Shown: piece after piece, positions 8,623-17,736 of the stretch | How positions within the stretch are numbered: the stretch's first letter is position 1 | How the letters are laid out: each line of letters starts with the position of its first letter | NCBI GenBank assembly: GCA_963832965.1 | Contig: CAWHVW010000003.1 | Span: forward strand, 1,426,001 to 1,490,000 | Origin: CAWACP01 sp963832965 | GTDB lineage: Bacteria > Acidobacteriota > Terriglobia > Bryobacterales > Bryobacteraceae | Reading direction: 5' to 3' | DNA length: 64,000 bases | Notes under the pieces: model-generated | Told to the model about the DNA's origin: nothing | Databases searched by the model: none | The model's input: only the letters and a program-made list of their open reading frames with translations | Program-made: the position numbers and the translations under genes

Positions 8623-9132
8623 CTACCCCAGCCGGGCCTTCCGGGCCAGCGGGGCCACTTCGGTGCGCGCGGGCTTGCGGGGCGCGATCTGGCCGTTGCC
8701 CAGGCGCCGCATCTGATCCGTTACGCACACCAGGAACATCGGCTGCCGGGCGTTCTTGAAGATGTCGATGATCCGCTCCTGCTGATCTTCCAGGTAGATG
8801 GACTTGCCGTCGGTCACCAGATGCAGGTTCGCGTTGCTGTCCACTACCTCGTTCAGCCGGTGCCCCATCTCGCGCTGCAGGAAGCGCAGCACGCGTCGGA
8901 TCTTCTGCAGCGAGAAACCTTTGCGCCGCAGCTCCGCGATAACCGTAATCTCGATTACCTCCGCCGATGAGTAGATGCGCTTGTGCCCTTCGTGCCGGGG
9001 CGAAACCACCTTGCGTTCGTCCCACCACTGAAGCTGCCGCAGACTCACCTGCGCGATGCGGGAAACCTCGCTGCTGGAGTATGATTGCTCTTCCCCACTA
9101 CTTTCAGGACGTGTTTTCTTTGTTTTGAACAT
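8623..9132 (-). CDS. MerR-family transcriptional regulator
   Basis: The protein is about 169 residues. An N-terminal winged-helix HTH (SSEVSRIAQVSLRQLQWWDE, then RIYSSAEVIEITVIAELRRK) matches MerR proteins, which bind palindromes within promoters and switch them by DNA distortion. The C-terminal half has a helix (QKIRRVLRFLQREMG) and no Cys-rich metal site, so an organic ligand or protein signal is likelier than a metal. I chose ATG 9132 (MFKTKK) because a good promoter at 9173-9200 would start transcription downstream of the alternative ATG at 9168. The gene touches the glycosidase start, suggesting it controls that gene together with itself. Confidence 0.88.
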   Translation of the reverse strand: MFKTKKTRPESSGEEQSYSSSEVSRIAQVSLRQLQWWDERKVVSPRHEGHKRIYSSAEVIEITVIAELRRKGFSLQKIRRVLRFLQREMGHRLNEVVDSNANLHLVTDGKSIYLEDQQERIIDIFKNARQPMFLVCVTDQMRRLGNGQIAPRKPARTEVAPLARKARLG

Positions 9133-9172
9133 GTCAGGACGCCCGCGTTTTTCGATTCCAGGGACCATTCAA

Positions 9173-9200
9173 ATTGTACCTGCCCCACGGGTGGAGTCAA
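9173..9200 (-). promoter_or_regulatory. Sigma70-like promoter for merR-glycosidase, with an internal dyad
   Basis: On the minus strand TTGACT (9195-9200) and TACAAT (9173-9178) are separated by 16 bases. Within the spacer lies the dyad CCACccGTGG. Transcription would begin near 9166, leaving a leader of roughly 34 bases before the ATG at 9132. MerR regulators typically act at such spacer dyads, although the usual spacer is 19-20 bases. Confidence 0.6.
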
Positions 9201-9288
9201 TAGCCCTTTTTGCGGCCACCTGGAACTGGTACTGTCCGAGGCGGCAGATACAAATAGAGGTAGCCGCCACGACGTGGCCGGCCCTCAA

Positions 9289-9507
9289 CTAACCGCCCCC
9301 CACAAACTGTACGATCTCTAACTCTGCCCCGGCCGAAACCGGGGTTTCCGGCCAGTCCGCCTTGCGTACGATCCGCCGGTCCAGCTCCACCGCGACGCGG
9401 TCGGGAACGACCTCGAGCCAGCCCAGCAAATCGCTCACGTTCAGGCCGCCAGGCACGCGCCGGCCTTCTCCGTTCACGACAATCTCGATCTGTTCTGTTT
9501 GTTGCAT
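9289..9507 (-). CDS. thiS: ThiS-like sulfur carrier protein
   Basis: A 72-residue ubiquitin-fold protein ending in VQFVGGG. The terminal Gly-Gly is adenylated and thiocarboxylated to donate sulfur for the thiazole ring of thiamine. The core reads IVVNGEGRRVPGGLNVSDLL, then VAVELDRRIV, which is typical ThiS. The ATG at 9507 gives the normal length. No thiG, thiF or other thiamine gene is next to it, so it is either a lone thiS or a sulfur carrier for another pathway. It is divergent from the nuo operon; only 72 bases separate the two start codons. Confidence 0.9.
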   Translation of the reverse strand: MQQTEQIEIVVNGEGRRVPGGLNVSDLLGWLEVVPDRVAVELDRRIVRKADWPETPVSAGAELEIVQFVGGG

Positions 9508-9531
9508 CCTGGTGAAAAAGCGGGGGCGCGT

Positions 9532-9561
9532 TTGACACTCCGTTTTGCCCCTCATTATAGT
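9532..9561 (+). promoter_or_regulatory. Sigma70-like promoter of the nuo operon
   Basis: A consensus -35 TTGACA (9532-9537) is followed after 18 bases by TATAGT (9556-9561). The predicted transcription start is near 9568, about 12 bases before the nuoA ATG at 9580, which gives a very short leader. Confidence 0.75.
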
Positions 9562-9579
9562 CGAAAGAGGCCCCAGCTC

Positions 9580-9981
9580 ATGCCCACAGCGAATCCCGCA
9601 TCCTACTTTCCGGTTCTTCTTCAGTTCCTGCTGGCTGGCGGGACCGCCGGCGCGCTGGTGACGCTCTCCTGGCTGCTTGGCCAGCGTACGCGCAGCCGCC
9701 AGAAAGATACCCCGTACGAGTGCGGGATCGCACCCACCGGTTCGGCGCGGGAGCGTTTCAGCGTCAAGTTTTATCTGGTGGCCATCGTCTTCATCCTTTT
9801 CGATATTGAAGCTGTCTTCCTGTATCCCTGGGTGGTGGTCTATCGCGACCTCAAACTATTCGGCTTCTTCGAGATGTTCACGTTCATCGTCCTGATCATC
9901 TCGGGATTCTTCTACATCTGGAAGAAGGGCGCGCTGGACTGGTCCCACGCCAGCGACACCGAAGAGAGCCCCAAACGATAA
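9580..9981 (+). CDS. nuoA: NADH-quinone oxidoreductase subunit A
   Basis: A 133-residue membrane subunit of respiratory complex I with three predicted helices. The conserved loop reads DTPYECGIAPTGSARERFSV, including the signature YECG, and the second helix has FILFDIEAVFLYPW. It contributes to the quinone-access region of the membrane arm. It is the first gene of the operon, placed directly behind the promoter at 9532-9561. Its TAA overlaps the next ATG by one base (TAATG), which implies translational coupling to nuoC. The usual next gene, nuoB, is missing. Confidence 0.96.
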   Translation: MPTANPASYFPVLLQFLLAGGTAGALVTLSWLLGQRTRSRQKDTPYECGIAPTGSARERFSVKFYLVAIVFILFDIEAVFLYPWVVVYRDLKLFGFFEMFTFIVLIISGFFYIWKKGALDWSHASDTEESPKR

Positions 9982-10466
9982 TGCTCCCCGATTCCTTGAA
10001 AACATTTCCGACGGCCGCGGCGCTGGAGGCGTTCGACTCCTCCGCGATTCTCGGCGGCCATACGGACCGTGACGAGCTCACCCTGCTGGTCGCCCACGAG
10101 CGCATCACCGGCGTGTGTCGCATGGCCCGCAATGACCTCGGTTTCATCCGCCTCAGCGCCATCACTGCCGTCGACTGGTTCCCCGACGAACGCCGCTTCG
10201 AGGTCGTCTACCTGCTGCACTCCCTCGACCGCAACGAACGGCTGCGGCTGAAGTGCCGCGTCGCCGAAGGCCAGCACATCGAATCGGTGACGTCCGTGTG
10301 GCGCGGCGCCAACTGGTACGAGCGCGAAGTATTCGACATGTTCGGCATCCGCTTCCGCAACCACCCCGACATGCGGCGCATCCTCATGCCGCTGGATTGG
10401 GAAGGTTACCCGCTGCGCAAGGACTATCCCGTGCACGGCTACAAGTACAGCTATCCGAGCGAGTAG
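9981..10466 (+). CDS. nuoC: NADH-quinone oxidoreductase subunit C
   Basis: A 161-residue peripheral-arm subunit of complex I. The family signature is present near the C-terminus (WYEREVFDMFGIRFRNHPDM, followed by RRILMPLDWEGYPLRKDYPV). It is a separate NuoC, not the NuoCD fusion of E. coli. It starts on the A of the nuoA stop codon and ends 7 bases before the nuoD ATG. In the complex it helps to hold NuoD and NuoB, yet no nuoB lies in this operon. Confidence 0.96.
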   Translation: MLPDSLKTFPTAAALEAFDSSAILGGHTDRDELTLLVAHERITGVCRMARNDLGFIRLSAITAVDWFPDERRFEVVYLLHSLDRNERLRLKCRVAEGQHIESVTSVWRGANWYEREVFDMFGIRFRNHPDMRRILMPLDWEGYPLRKDYPVHGYKYSYPSE

Positions 10467-10473
10467 GAGACCC

Positions 10474-11719
10474 ATGGAGGAGTTGAAAGTACACACCGAC
10501 ACGATGGTGGCCGAGCCCGGCGAGCAACTCGCTCCCGGCACTTCCGACACCACTCGGCGCATGACCCTCAACATGGGGCCGCAGCACCCGTCCACGCACG
10601 GCGTGTTGCGGGTGGTCATCGAACTGGACGGCGAAATCATTACCAGCGCCGTGCCCGACATCGGCTTCCTGCACACCGGCATCGAGAAGGAGTGCGAGGT
10701 CAAGACGTGGCACCAGGCCGTGACCCTCACCGATCGCGTCGACTATCTCGCCAATCTGTCCAACAACCTCGTCTACGCGCTGGCGGTGGAGAAGCTCATC
10801 GGCGATATCGAGATTCCTCCGAAGGCGCAGTGGATTCGGGTCATGCTGGCCGAGCTGCAGCGTATCGCCAGCCACCTGGTCTGGCTGGGCACCGCACGCG
10901 CTCGACCTGGGCGCGATGACCATGTTCTTCTACTGCTTCCGGGAGCGCGAGGACATCCTCAAGATCTTCGAGATGTTCTCCGGGCAGCGCATGATGACCA
11001 GCTACATCCGTCCCGGCGGACTCGCGCTGGAGCCGCCGCGCGGATGGCAGCACGTGGTGCGGAGGTTCATCGACGGCTTCGCGTCCAAAGTGGACGAATA
11101 CGAAAACCTGCTGAATACCAATCCCATCTGGATGGAGCGCACCAAGGGCGTCGGCTTCATCGCGGTGGATCAAATGCTTGATCTGGGCGTCACCGGGCCC
11201 ATGCTCCGCGGCGCCGGCATCGCCTGGGATATTCGAAAGTCCGAACCGTATTCGTCCTACGAAAAATTCGACTTCAACATCGCCGTGCGCACCGGCAACG
11301 ACGTGTACTCGCGCTTTCAGGTGAGGGTGGAAGAGATGCGCCAGAGCGCGCGCATCGTCAAACAGGCCCTGGAGGGCATGCCTGAAGGCGCATGGCAGGC
11401 CACCGCGCCGCACATGGTGCTGCCCGACCGCGAGAAAATGAAGACGCAGATGGAAGCTCTCATCTACCACTTCAAGATCGTCACCGAGGGCTATCGCGTT
11501 CCTGCCGGCGAAGCATATCAGGTGGTGGAATCGCCGCGCGGCGAGATCGGCTATTACGTGGTCAGCGATGGAACATCGCACCCTTGGCGGGTTTACATGC
11601 GCACGCCCAGTTTCGGGAACCTGCAAAGCCTTCCGGCCATGATCGAGGGAAGCCTGATCGCCGACACTATCGCGGCCATGGGAAGCATGGACTTCGTCCT
11701 CGGAGACGTAGACCGGTGA
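10474..11719 (+). CDS. nuoD: NADH-quinone oxidoreductase subunit D, interrupted by a 1-base insertion
   Basis: The 49-kDa quinone-site subunit of complex I. The N-terminal frame carries NMGPQHPSTHGVLRVVIEL and runs to HLVWLGT. The remainder, from DLGAMTMFFYCFREREDI to the conserved end DFVLGDVDR, is in a different frame. The junction reads ACC-G-CACGCGCTCGAC; removing the G at 10894 gives the invariant GTHALDLGAM. The corrected protein has about 414 residues, the normal length. In an essential operon with otherwise intact genes a sequencing error is the likeliest cause, but a real mutation cannot be excluded from sequence alone. Confidence 0.93.
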
Positions 11720-11780
11720 ACTCCCCTGTCCTCCAACTGAGCCGCGACGGTGACGGAGCGGTCTGGATCAATCAAAGACA

Positions 11781-12275
11781 ATGACCTTTTCGCCACAGCT
11801 TGAAGCGAAGTTCGAGAAACTTCTCAAAATCTATCCGCCCGGGCGGCAGCGCTCCGCCGTGGTGCCCATGCTCCTCTACGCGCAGGACGAGACCGGAGCT
11901 ATCACCAGCGAGCTGATCGCGGAAGTCGCCAGCCGTTGCGGGGTCGCCCCGCTACAGGCGGACGAAGTGGTCGGCTATTACTCCATGCTGCATCGCCAGC
12001 CGCTGGGACGCTTCCACGTGCAGGTCTGCACCAACATCAGTTGCCTGCTGGTGGGCGGCGAAGAGCTCTACGAGCACGCCAGGAAAAAGCTCGGCGTCGG
12101 CAACAAACAGACCACTCCGGACGGCCTCTTTTCGCTCGAAGAAGTGGAATGCATGGGCGCCTGTTCCTGGGCCCCCGCCGTCGAGATCAATTTCGATTTT
12201 CACCACGACGTGACCCCCGAAAAGCTGGACAAACTGATCGACGATCTCCGCGCGCTCCACGCGAGGTCCCAATAA
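11781..12275 (+). CDS. nuoE: NADH-quinone oxidoreductase subunit E
   Basis: A 164-residue, thioredoxin-fold subunit that binds the [2Fe-2S] cluster N1a. The four Cys ligands are in VQVCTNISCLLVGG and EVECMGACSWAP. It belongs to the NADH-dehydrogenase module with NuoF and NuoG. The 61-base gap after nuoD is the largest inside the operon and contains no other gene. It ends two bases before the nuoF ATG. Confidence 0.95.
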   Translation: MTFSPQLEAKFEKLLKIYPPGRQRSAVVPMLLYAQDETGAITSELIAEVASRCGVAPLQADEVVGYYSMLHRQPLGRFHVQVCTNISCLLVGGEELYEHARKKLGVGNKQTTPDGLFSLEEVECMGACSWAPAVEINFDFHHDVTPEKLDKLIDDLRALHARSQ

Positions 12276-12277
12276 CG

Positions 12278-13588
12278 ATGCTTTATAACGAACCCAGTCC
12301 ACTTGAAGTAAAGGTGCTCACCAGGCGTTTCGAGCTCCCCAACAGCGCCTCTCTTGATACCTATCTCGCGAGCGACGGCTACGCGGCCTTCAAGAAGGTG
12401 CTCGGCATGACGCCCGAGCAAATCATCGAAGAGGTAAAAACTTCCAATCTTCGCGGGCGCGGCGGCGCGGGCTTCCCCACGGGCTTGAAGTGGAGCTTCG
12501 TCCCGCGCAATTCGCCCAAGCCGAAATACGTCATCTGCAACGCCGACGAATCCGAACCGGGCACCTGCAAGGATCGCGTGCTCATGGAGAACGATCCGCA
12601 TCAGCTCATCGAAGGCATGATGATCGCCGCGCGCGCGATCGGGTCCAACGCGGGCTATATTTACATCCGCGGAGAGTATCGCTACCTCATCGAGATCCTG
12701 GACCGTGCCATCGAAGAAGCCTACGTGCGCGGCATTCTCGGTGACAACGCGATGGGCTCCGGCTGGGCCTTCCATCTGTACACCCACAGTGGCGCGGGCG
12801 CGTACGAGTGCGGCGAAGAGTCCGCGCTGCTCGATTCCATTGAGGGCAAGCGCGGCATCCCCCGCCTCAAGCCGCCTTTTCCCGCCGTCGTCGGCGCGTG
12901 GCAGTGCCCCACGGTGCTCAACAACGTGGAAACCTTCGCGGCGGTTCCGGCCATCATCCGCGATGGCGGCGCGGCGTTCGCGGCTTTAGGCACTCCGAAG
13001 AACGGCGGCACGCGTCTGTTCTGCCTCTCCGGCCACATCAACAAGCCCGGAGTGTATGAGCTGCCCATGGGATTCAACCTGCTCCGCATGATCAACGAAG
13101 TGGGCGGCGGGATGCGCAACGGGAAAAAGTTGAAGGCGGTGATCCCCGGCGGTTCCTCCTGCCCCGTGATGAAAGCCGACGAGTGCGACCTGGCCATGGA
13201 TTACGACACCGTGGCTAAAGCGAAAAGTATGCTCGGCTCCGGCGGCGTGGTCATCATGGATGAAGATACGTGCATGGTGAAGGTGATGCTGCGCATCATG
13301 CGCTTTTATGCGCACGAAAGCTGTGGCTGGTGCATTCCCTGCCGGGAAGGTACAAGCTGGCTGAAAAAGATCCTCATGCGATTCCACGAAGGGGCCGGCC
13401 GGGAAGCGGACATCGACCTGATGTACGACGTCGCAAAGAACATGCTCGGCCGGACGTTCTGCGCTCTCGGCGACGCCGCCGCGATGCCGATGATGTCGTT
13501 TGTCGAAAAATTTCGCCCCGAGTTCGAAGCGCACGCGAGCGGGCAGTTGTGCCCCGATGAGCGCGCCAGCGAACTGGCGGTGGTGTAA
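12278..13588 (+). CDS. nuoF: NADH-quinone oxidoreductase subunit F
   Basis: The 436-residue subunit that oxidises NADH with FMN and passes electrons to cluster N3. The NADH/FMN-binding motif is LRGRGGAGFPTGLKWSF, followed by NADESEPGTCKDR. The [4Fe-4S] ligands are in ESCGWCIPCREGTSW plus a later Cys in TFCALGDA. The ATG at 12278 gives normal length; the frame is open further upstream only as a shadow of nuoE. Five bases separate it from nuoG. Confidence 0.96.
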   Translation: MLYNEPSPLEVKVLTRRFELPNSASLDTYLASDGYAAFKKVLGMTPEQIIEEVKTSNLRGRGGAGFPTGLKWSFVPRNSPKPKYVICNADESEPGTCKDRVLMENDPHQLIEGMMIAARAIGSNAGYIYIRGEYRYLIEILDRAIEEAYVRGILGDNAMGSGWAFHLYTHSGAGAYECGEESALLDSIEGKRGIPRLKPPFPAVVGAWQCPTVLNNVETFAAVPAIIRDGGAAFAALGTPKNGGTRLFCLSGHINKPGVYELPMGFNLLRMINEVGGGMRNGKKLKAVIPGGSSCPVMKADECDLAMDYDTVAKAKSMLGSGGVVIMDEDTCMVKVMLRIMRFYAHESCGWCIPCREGTSWLKKILMRFHEGAGREADIDLMYDVAKNMLGRTFCALGDAAAMPMMSFVEKFRPEFEAHASGQLCPDERASELAVV

Positions 13589-13593
13589 CTGAA

Positions 13594-15645
13594 ATGGCTG
13601 ATCTGGTAAACCTCACCATCGACGGCAGGGCCATAAAGGCCGCGCCCGGGACCCTGCTGATCAACGCGGCGAAGGCCGTAGGGATCGAGATTCCGTCCTT
13701 CTGCTATTACGACGGGTACACGCTGCAGGCCGCCTGCCGCATGTGCCTGGTGGAAGTGGAGAAAACGCCCAAGCTGCAGGTCGGCTGCACCACGCCGGTG
13801 GCCGAGGGCATGATCGTGCACACCGATACGCCGGTGGTGCACGAAGCGCGCAAATCCATGGTGGAAATGCTGCTCACCAACCACCCGCTCGATTGTCCGG
13901 TATGCGACAAAGGCGGCGAGTGCGAACTGCAGGACATGACCTTCCGCTACGGTCTCGGCGAGAGCCGCTTCATCGAGGAAAAGGTTCACGTCGACGAAGC
14001 GCAGTGGTCGCCGGTGGTCTTCTACGACGCGCCGCGCTGCATTCTTTGTTACCGCTGCGTGCGCGTCTGCAACGAGGGGATGGGCGTGAACGCGCTCGGA
14101 GTATCCAACCGCGGCGTCATTTCCGAGATTGTTCCCAACGAGGGCGACCACCTGGCCTGCGACGAGTGCGGCATGTGCATCGACATTTGTCCGGTAGGCG
14201 CGCTCACCAGCGGCATGTATCGCTACAAGACGCGGCCCTGGGAAATGCAGCACGTGGGCGCTATCTGCGCGCACTGCGCGGACGGCTGCAAGACCACCCT
14301 CGGCGTCCGCAACGGCGAAATCATGCGCGGCAACAATCGCGATCATTCCGGCATTAACGGGGAATTCCTGTGTCTGAAGGGCCGCTACGCCTTCGATTTC
14401 GTGCAGCACCCGGAGCGGTTGCAATCGCCGCTGATTCGCAGGAATGGAAAGCTGGAACCGGCCTCGTGGGGCGAGGCGCTCGCTCTTGTCGCGAAGAAGT
14501 TCACGGAAACGAAACAGCGCGGCGGGACGTTCGGCGTCATCGGCTCTAATCACACCACCAACGAAGAGAACTATCTGCTGCAGAAGTTCACGCGCGAGGT
14601 GCTGGGCACGAACAACATCGACCACCACCGCACCGGCGACATTGCCACTCTGCTGGACGCTCTCGCCGGGCGCGTCAACGCGCTGGCCACTACCGCCGAC
14701 CTCTATGAGCGCAAGGCCGTGGTCATCGTCGGCAGCGATCTCTCGCAGCAGCACCCGTTCCTCGCTTTTCAGGTGCGGGCGAACTTCCGCCATCACGGCG
14801 CGCACGTCTATACGGTCACGCCCGGACCCGTTCGTGAACACGCTTATGCCGCCGCTTCCATCACGGCCGCGCCGGGCACGGAGATCGATGCGCTCGATCA
14901 GCTCCGCGAAAAGCTGCTGGCCGAGCCCGAGCTGGTCATCGTGTTCGGGGATTCCGTCAAAGGCGACGCGGTCCGGCGTCTGGTCACCTTCGGTGATTCT
15001 CTCGGCATTCCCGTTCAGTATGTGCCGCTGGTGGATTACTCCAACTCCCGTGGCGCGTTCGACATGGGCCTGCAGCCCGGCGGCCTGGCGTTAGATCAGA
15101 TCCTCGCCGAACCCGCGCTGGACGTGTTCTGGGTAGTGGGCGCGAATCCGCTGAAACGCGCGCCATTGGCGGCGGCGGGCGCGTTCGTGGTGGTGCAGGA
15201 TCTCTTTCTCACCGAAACCGCCGCGCGCGCCGACGTCGTTTTCCCCGCCGCTTCCGCTTACGAAAAGAACGGCACGGTGACCAACGTTTGCGGCGAAGTG
15301 CAGAAGCAGAAGGCTGCCGTGAAAGTGATGGGCACCAAGACGGACCTCGAAATTATCGGCCTGCTGGCGAAGGAGATGGGCGCCAACATCGGCGTCTGGC
15401 TGCCCGACAACGTCTTCGAGGAGATTCGCCGCAACGTGCGTGGCTATAATATTCCTTTGCCCATCGTATCCACCGGAGGAGCGGCGCAAACCGCCGCGGT
15501 AAATGGCCGAGTCTCCGTCGGCACCCGCCCCGAGCTGATCCGCTCGGCGGGTGACACGCTTTACACTTCCGGTTCGCTGGGCCGCTATTCCAAGACGCTG
15601 AATACGGTTCTCGAGGCGCCCGGCGCTCTCTATCAGGGAAAATGA
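13594..15645 (+). CDS. nuoG: NADH-quinone oxidoreductase subunit G
   Basis: A 683-residue subunit carrying a chain of Fe-S clusters. The N-terminal ferredoxin domain has SFCYYDGYTLQAACRMCLVE (with a further Cys in VGCTTP). A His/Cys-ligated cluster follows at HPLDCPVCDKGGECELQD. Two [4Fe-4S] sites are at CILCYRCVRVC and CDECGMCIDICPVG. The C-terminal two thirds is a molybdopterin-oxidoreductase-type domain, which in NuoG carries no cofactor. A further Cys set (CAHCADGCKTTL) near residue 228 could ligate the N7 cluster found in some bacteria. It is shorter than E. coli NuoG (about 908), as in many phyla. Confidence 0.95.
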   Translation: MADLVNLTIDGRAIKAAPGTLLINAAKAVGIEIPSFCYYDGYTLQAACRMCLVEVEKTPKLQVGCTTPVAEGMIVHTDTPVVHEARKSMVEMLLTNHPLDCPVCDKGGECELQDMTFRYGLGESRFIEEKVHVDEAQWSPVVFYDAPRCILCYRCVRVCNEGMGVNALGVSNRGVISEIVPNEGDHLACDECGMCIDICPVGALTSGMYRYKTRPWEMQHVGAICAHCADGCKTTLGVRNGEIMRGNNRDHSGINGEFLCLKGRYAFDFVQHPERLQSPLIRRNGKLEPASWGEALALVAKKFTETKQRGGTFGVIGSNHTTNEENYLLQKFTREVLGTNNIDHHRTGDIATLLDALAGRVNALATTADLYERKAVVIVGSDLSQQHPFLAFQVRANFRHHGAHVYTVTPGPVREHAYAAASITAAPGTEIDALDQLREKLLAEPELVIVFGDSVKGDAVRRLVTFGDSLGIPVQYVPLVDYSNSRGAFDMGLQPGGLALDQILAEPALDVFWVVGANPLKRAPLAAAGAFVVVQDLFLTETAARADVVFPAASAYEKNGTVTNVCGEVQKQKAAVKVMGTKTDLEIIGLLAKEMGANIGVWLPDNVFEEIRRNVRGYNIPLPIVSTGGAAQTAAVNGRVSVGTRPELIRSAGDTLYTSGSLGRYSKTLNTVLEAPGALYQGK

Positions 15646-15673
15646 CCGATTGCGGGGCAGCGCCTCCTAACCA

Positions 15674-16903
15674 ATGGACCTAACCTACATCATCGTCACG
15701 CTGGTCAAACTCGCCATCCTCTTCGGAGTTCTGATGACGACGCTGGCCTATCTGCAGTGGATTGAGCGCAAGGTCATCGCTCACATCCAGCTCCGCCCCG
15801 GCCCCTACCGCGTGGGCCCGCACGGTCTGCTGCAGCCCCTCGCCGATGTAATCAAGCTGATCACCAAGGAAGGCATGATCCCTTCCCATGTGCACAAAGT
15901 CATCTTTCTGCTGGCTCCATTCCTGGCGGTGACCCTCGCACTGGTCAACATCTGTGTGATGCCCTTCGGCCCGGAGCTCAATTTCAACGTGCTCGGCCAT
16001 CCCGTGAGCACCTGGATACAGATGACCGATCTGCGCATCGGCGTCATCTTCGTTCTGGGCATCTCCGCGGTGGGGGTCTATGGCGTGGCTCTCGCGGGCT
16101 GGTCCTCCAACAACAAATACTCGCTGCTGGGCGGCCTGCGCAGCTCCGCGCAAATGATCAGTTACGAACTGCCCATGGCTCTGGCTATCGTCTGCCCGTT
16201 ACTGCTGGCCAACACGCTCAGCTTTCGCCAATTGGTGGAATCGCAGGCGGGCTTCTTCTTCGGCTTCATTCCGCGCTGGGCCATCTTCCAGGTCTTCCCG
16301 CTGCAGGTGATTGCATTTATCGTCTTCCTGATCGCGTCCTTCGCCGAAACCAACCGCATCCCCTTCGACCTCCCGGAGGCCGAGAATGAGCTCGTCGCCG
16401 GCTTTCACACCGAATATTCGAGCATGAATTTCGCCTCGTTCTTTATGGCGGAATATTGCAACATGGTCACGGTCACCTGCGTATCGACCCTCCTGTTTCT
16501 CGGTGGATGGCAGCCCCTCTTCCCCACCCCATGGTCGGATTTCGTTGCGCCCGCAATCCTGGGATTCGCGGGCCTGGTGTGCGTGTGGGCCGCCGTGAAC
16601 CCGGCGCGCCCGAAGGACCGCTTCACCTTTCCGGTAGTCGCCCTGGCGTGCTTCGGATTGGCCGGCCTCTTCCTCGCCGGCGAGTTCGTCCCCCCGCTCG
16701 TTCTCGTTAAGCAAATCGCCCAGCCGCTGTTCTGGTTTGGGGCCAAGACCTTCGGCCTGTTATTCGTGTGGATCTGGGTGCGCGGCACGCTGCCGCGCTT
16801 CCGCTACGACCAGCTGATGAAGTTCGCCTGGACTTTCATGTTCCCGCTCGGCATGGTGGTGATGCTGGCCACCGCCGCCGTTGTGGCGCTGTTCCCGAGA
16901 TAG
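15674..16903 (+). CDS. nuoH: NADH-quinone oxidoreductase subunit H
   Basis: A 409-residue membrane subunit that links the peripheral and membrane arms and shapes the quinone channel. Family motifs include QLRPGPYRVGPHGLLQPLAD, ISYELPMALA and FAETNRIPFDLPEAENELVA. About eight to nine membrane segments are visible. It ends two bases before nuoJ, leaving no room for nuoI, which normally sits at this point. Confidence 0.97.
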   Translation: MDLTYIIVTLVKLAILFGVLMTTLAYLQWIERKVIAHIQLRPGPYRVGPHGLLQPLADVIKLITKEGMIPSHVHKVIFLLAPFLAVTLALVNICVMPFGPELNFNVLGHPVSTWIQMTDLRIGVIFVLGISAVGVYGVALAGWSSNNKYSLLGGLRSSAQMISYELPMALAIVCPLLLANTLSFRQLVESQAGFFFGFIPRWAIFQVFPLQVIAFIVFLIASFAETNRIPFDLPEAENELVAGFHTEYSSMNFASFFMAEYCNMVTVTCVSTLLFLGGWQPLFPTPWSDFVAPAILGFAGLVCVWAAVNPARPKDRFTFPVVALACFGLAGLFLAGEFVPPLVLVKQIAQPLFWFGAKTFGLLFVWIWVRGTLPRFRYDQLMKFAWTFMFPLGMVVMLATAAVVALFPR

Positions 16904-16905
16904 CC

Positions 16906-17406
16906 ATGGACACCGTCCTCTTTCTCATCTTCGCCGTCATCGCCGTGCTCTGCGGGATCAATCTGGTGGTGCAGACCCATCCCATATCGAGCGCCCTTTC
17001 GCTTATCGGTGTGATGGGCGCGCTCGCCGTGCTCTACCTGCTGCTTGGCGCAGAGTTCCTCGCGGCGGCGCAGATGATCGTCTATGCGGGTGCGGTGATG
17101 GTGCTCTTCATCTTTGTCATCATGCTGCTGAACGCGGGCGCCGAAAGGGTGACCAAGACGCGCCAGATGGTCAAGCTGGCCGGCGTGCCGCTGATGGCGG
17201 TCTTCCTCGGGATTGTCGCCTTTGTCATTCAGGCACTGCTGCCCCGTAGCCAGCTGGTGTGGTTCGGCGGCTTCGCCGGGGGCGGCCCGCGCGACATTGG
17301 CATCCCCCTCTTCACGCGCTATCTACTGCCCTTCGAAGTGACCTCCGTGCTCATCCTGATCGCCATCGTGGGTGCCATCGTGCTGGGGCGAAAGGAGATT
17401 GACTAG
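16906..17406 (+). CDS. nuoJ: NADH-quinone oxidoreductase subunit J
   Basis: A 166-residue membrane subunit with about five helices. The conserved central helix reads AEFLAAAQMIVYAGAVMVLF, which includes the pi-bulge region involved in coupling. The gene ends TAGTG, so its stop overlaps the nuoK GTG start by one base. Confidence 0.95.
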   Translation: MDTVLFLIFAVIAVLCGINLVVQTHPISSALSLIGVMGALAVLYLLLGAEFLAAAQMIVYAGAVMVLFIFVIMLLNAGAERVTKTRQMVKLAGVPLMAVFLGIVAFVIQALLPRSQLVWFGGFAGGGPRDIGIPLFTRYLLPFEVTSVLILIAIVGAIVLGRKEID

Positions 17407-17723
17407 TGGCTCCCGCGCACGCCGTACCGCTCAACTGGTATCTCATCCTCAGCGCCATTCTGTTCTGTCTGGGCATCGCCGGCTTCCTCTACCGGCGCAA
17501 CATCATTACCGTCTTCATGTCCATCGAGCTCATGCTCAACGCCGTGAACCTGACCTTCATCACCTACTCTTACCAGTGGAAGGCCGTGGACGGGCACATT
17601 TACTCGTTTTTCGTGATGGTGGTGGCGGCGGCGGAAGCGGCCGTGGGACTGGCCATCATTCTCACCGTCTTCAAGAATCGCAAATCGCTCGAAATCGATG
17701 AGATCAGCTCAATGAAGAATTGA
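17406..17723 (+). CDS. nuoK: NADH-quinone oxidoreductase subunit K
   Basis: A 105-residue, three-helix membrane subunit. The key Glu residues of the proton path lie in FMSIELMLNAVNLTF and VVAAAEAAVGLAII. The start is GTG at 17406, overlapping the nuoJ stop. It lies 13 bases before nuoL. Confidence 0.95.
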   Translation: MAPAHAVPLNWYLILSAILFCLGIAGFLYRRNIITVFMSIELMLNAVNLTFITYSYQWKAVDGHIYSFFVMVVAAAEAAVGLAIILTVFKNRKSLEIDEISSMKN

Positions 17724-17736
17724 CCGGCGACAACCG

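Noticed and set aside
9266..9278. GCCACG-A-CGTGGC palindrome downstream of thiS
   Set aside because: A one-base loop cannot form an RNA hairpin, there is no T-run, and it may be chance in GC-rich DNA; not listed as a terminator.
13306..14841. 511-codon minus-strand open frame across nuoF and nuoG
   Set aside because: It lies opposite two unquestionable complex I genes and has the composition of a shadow frame (His, Arg, Ala-rich, no motif).
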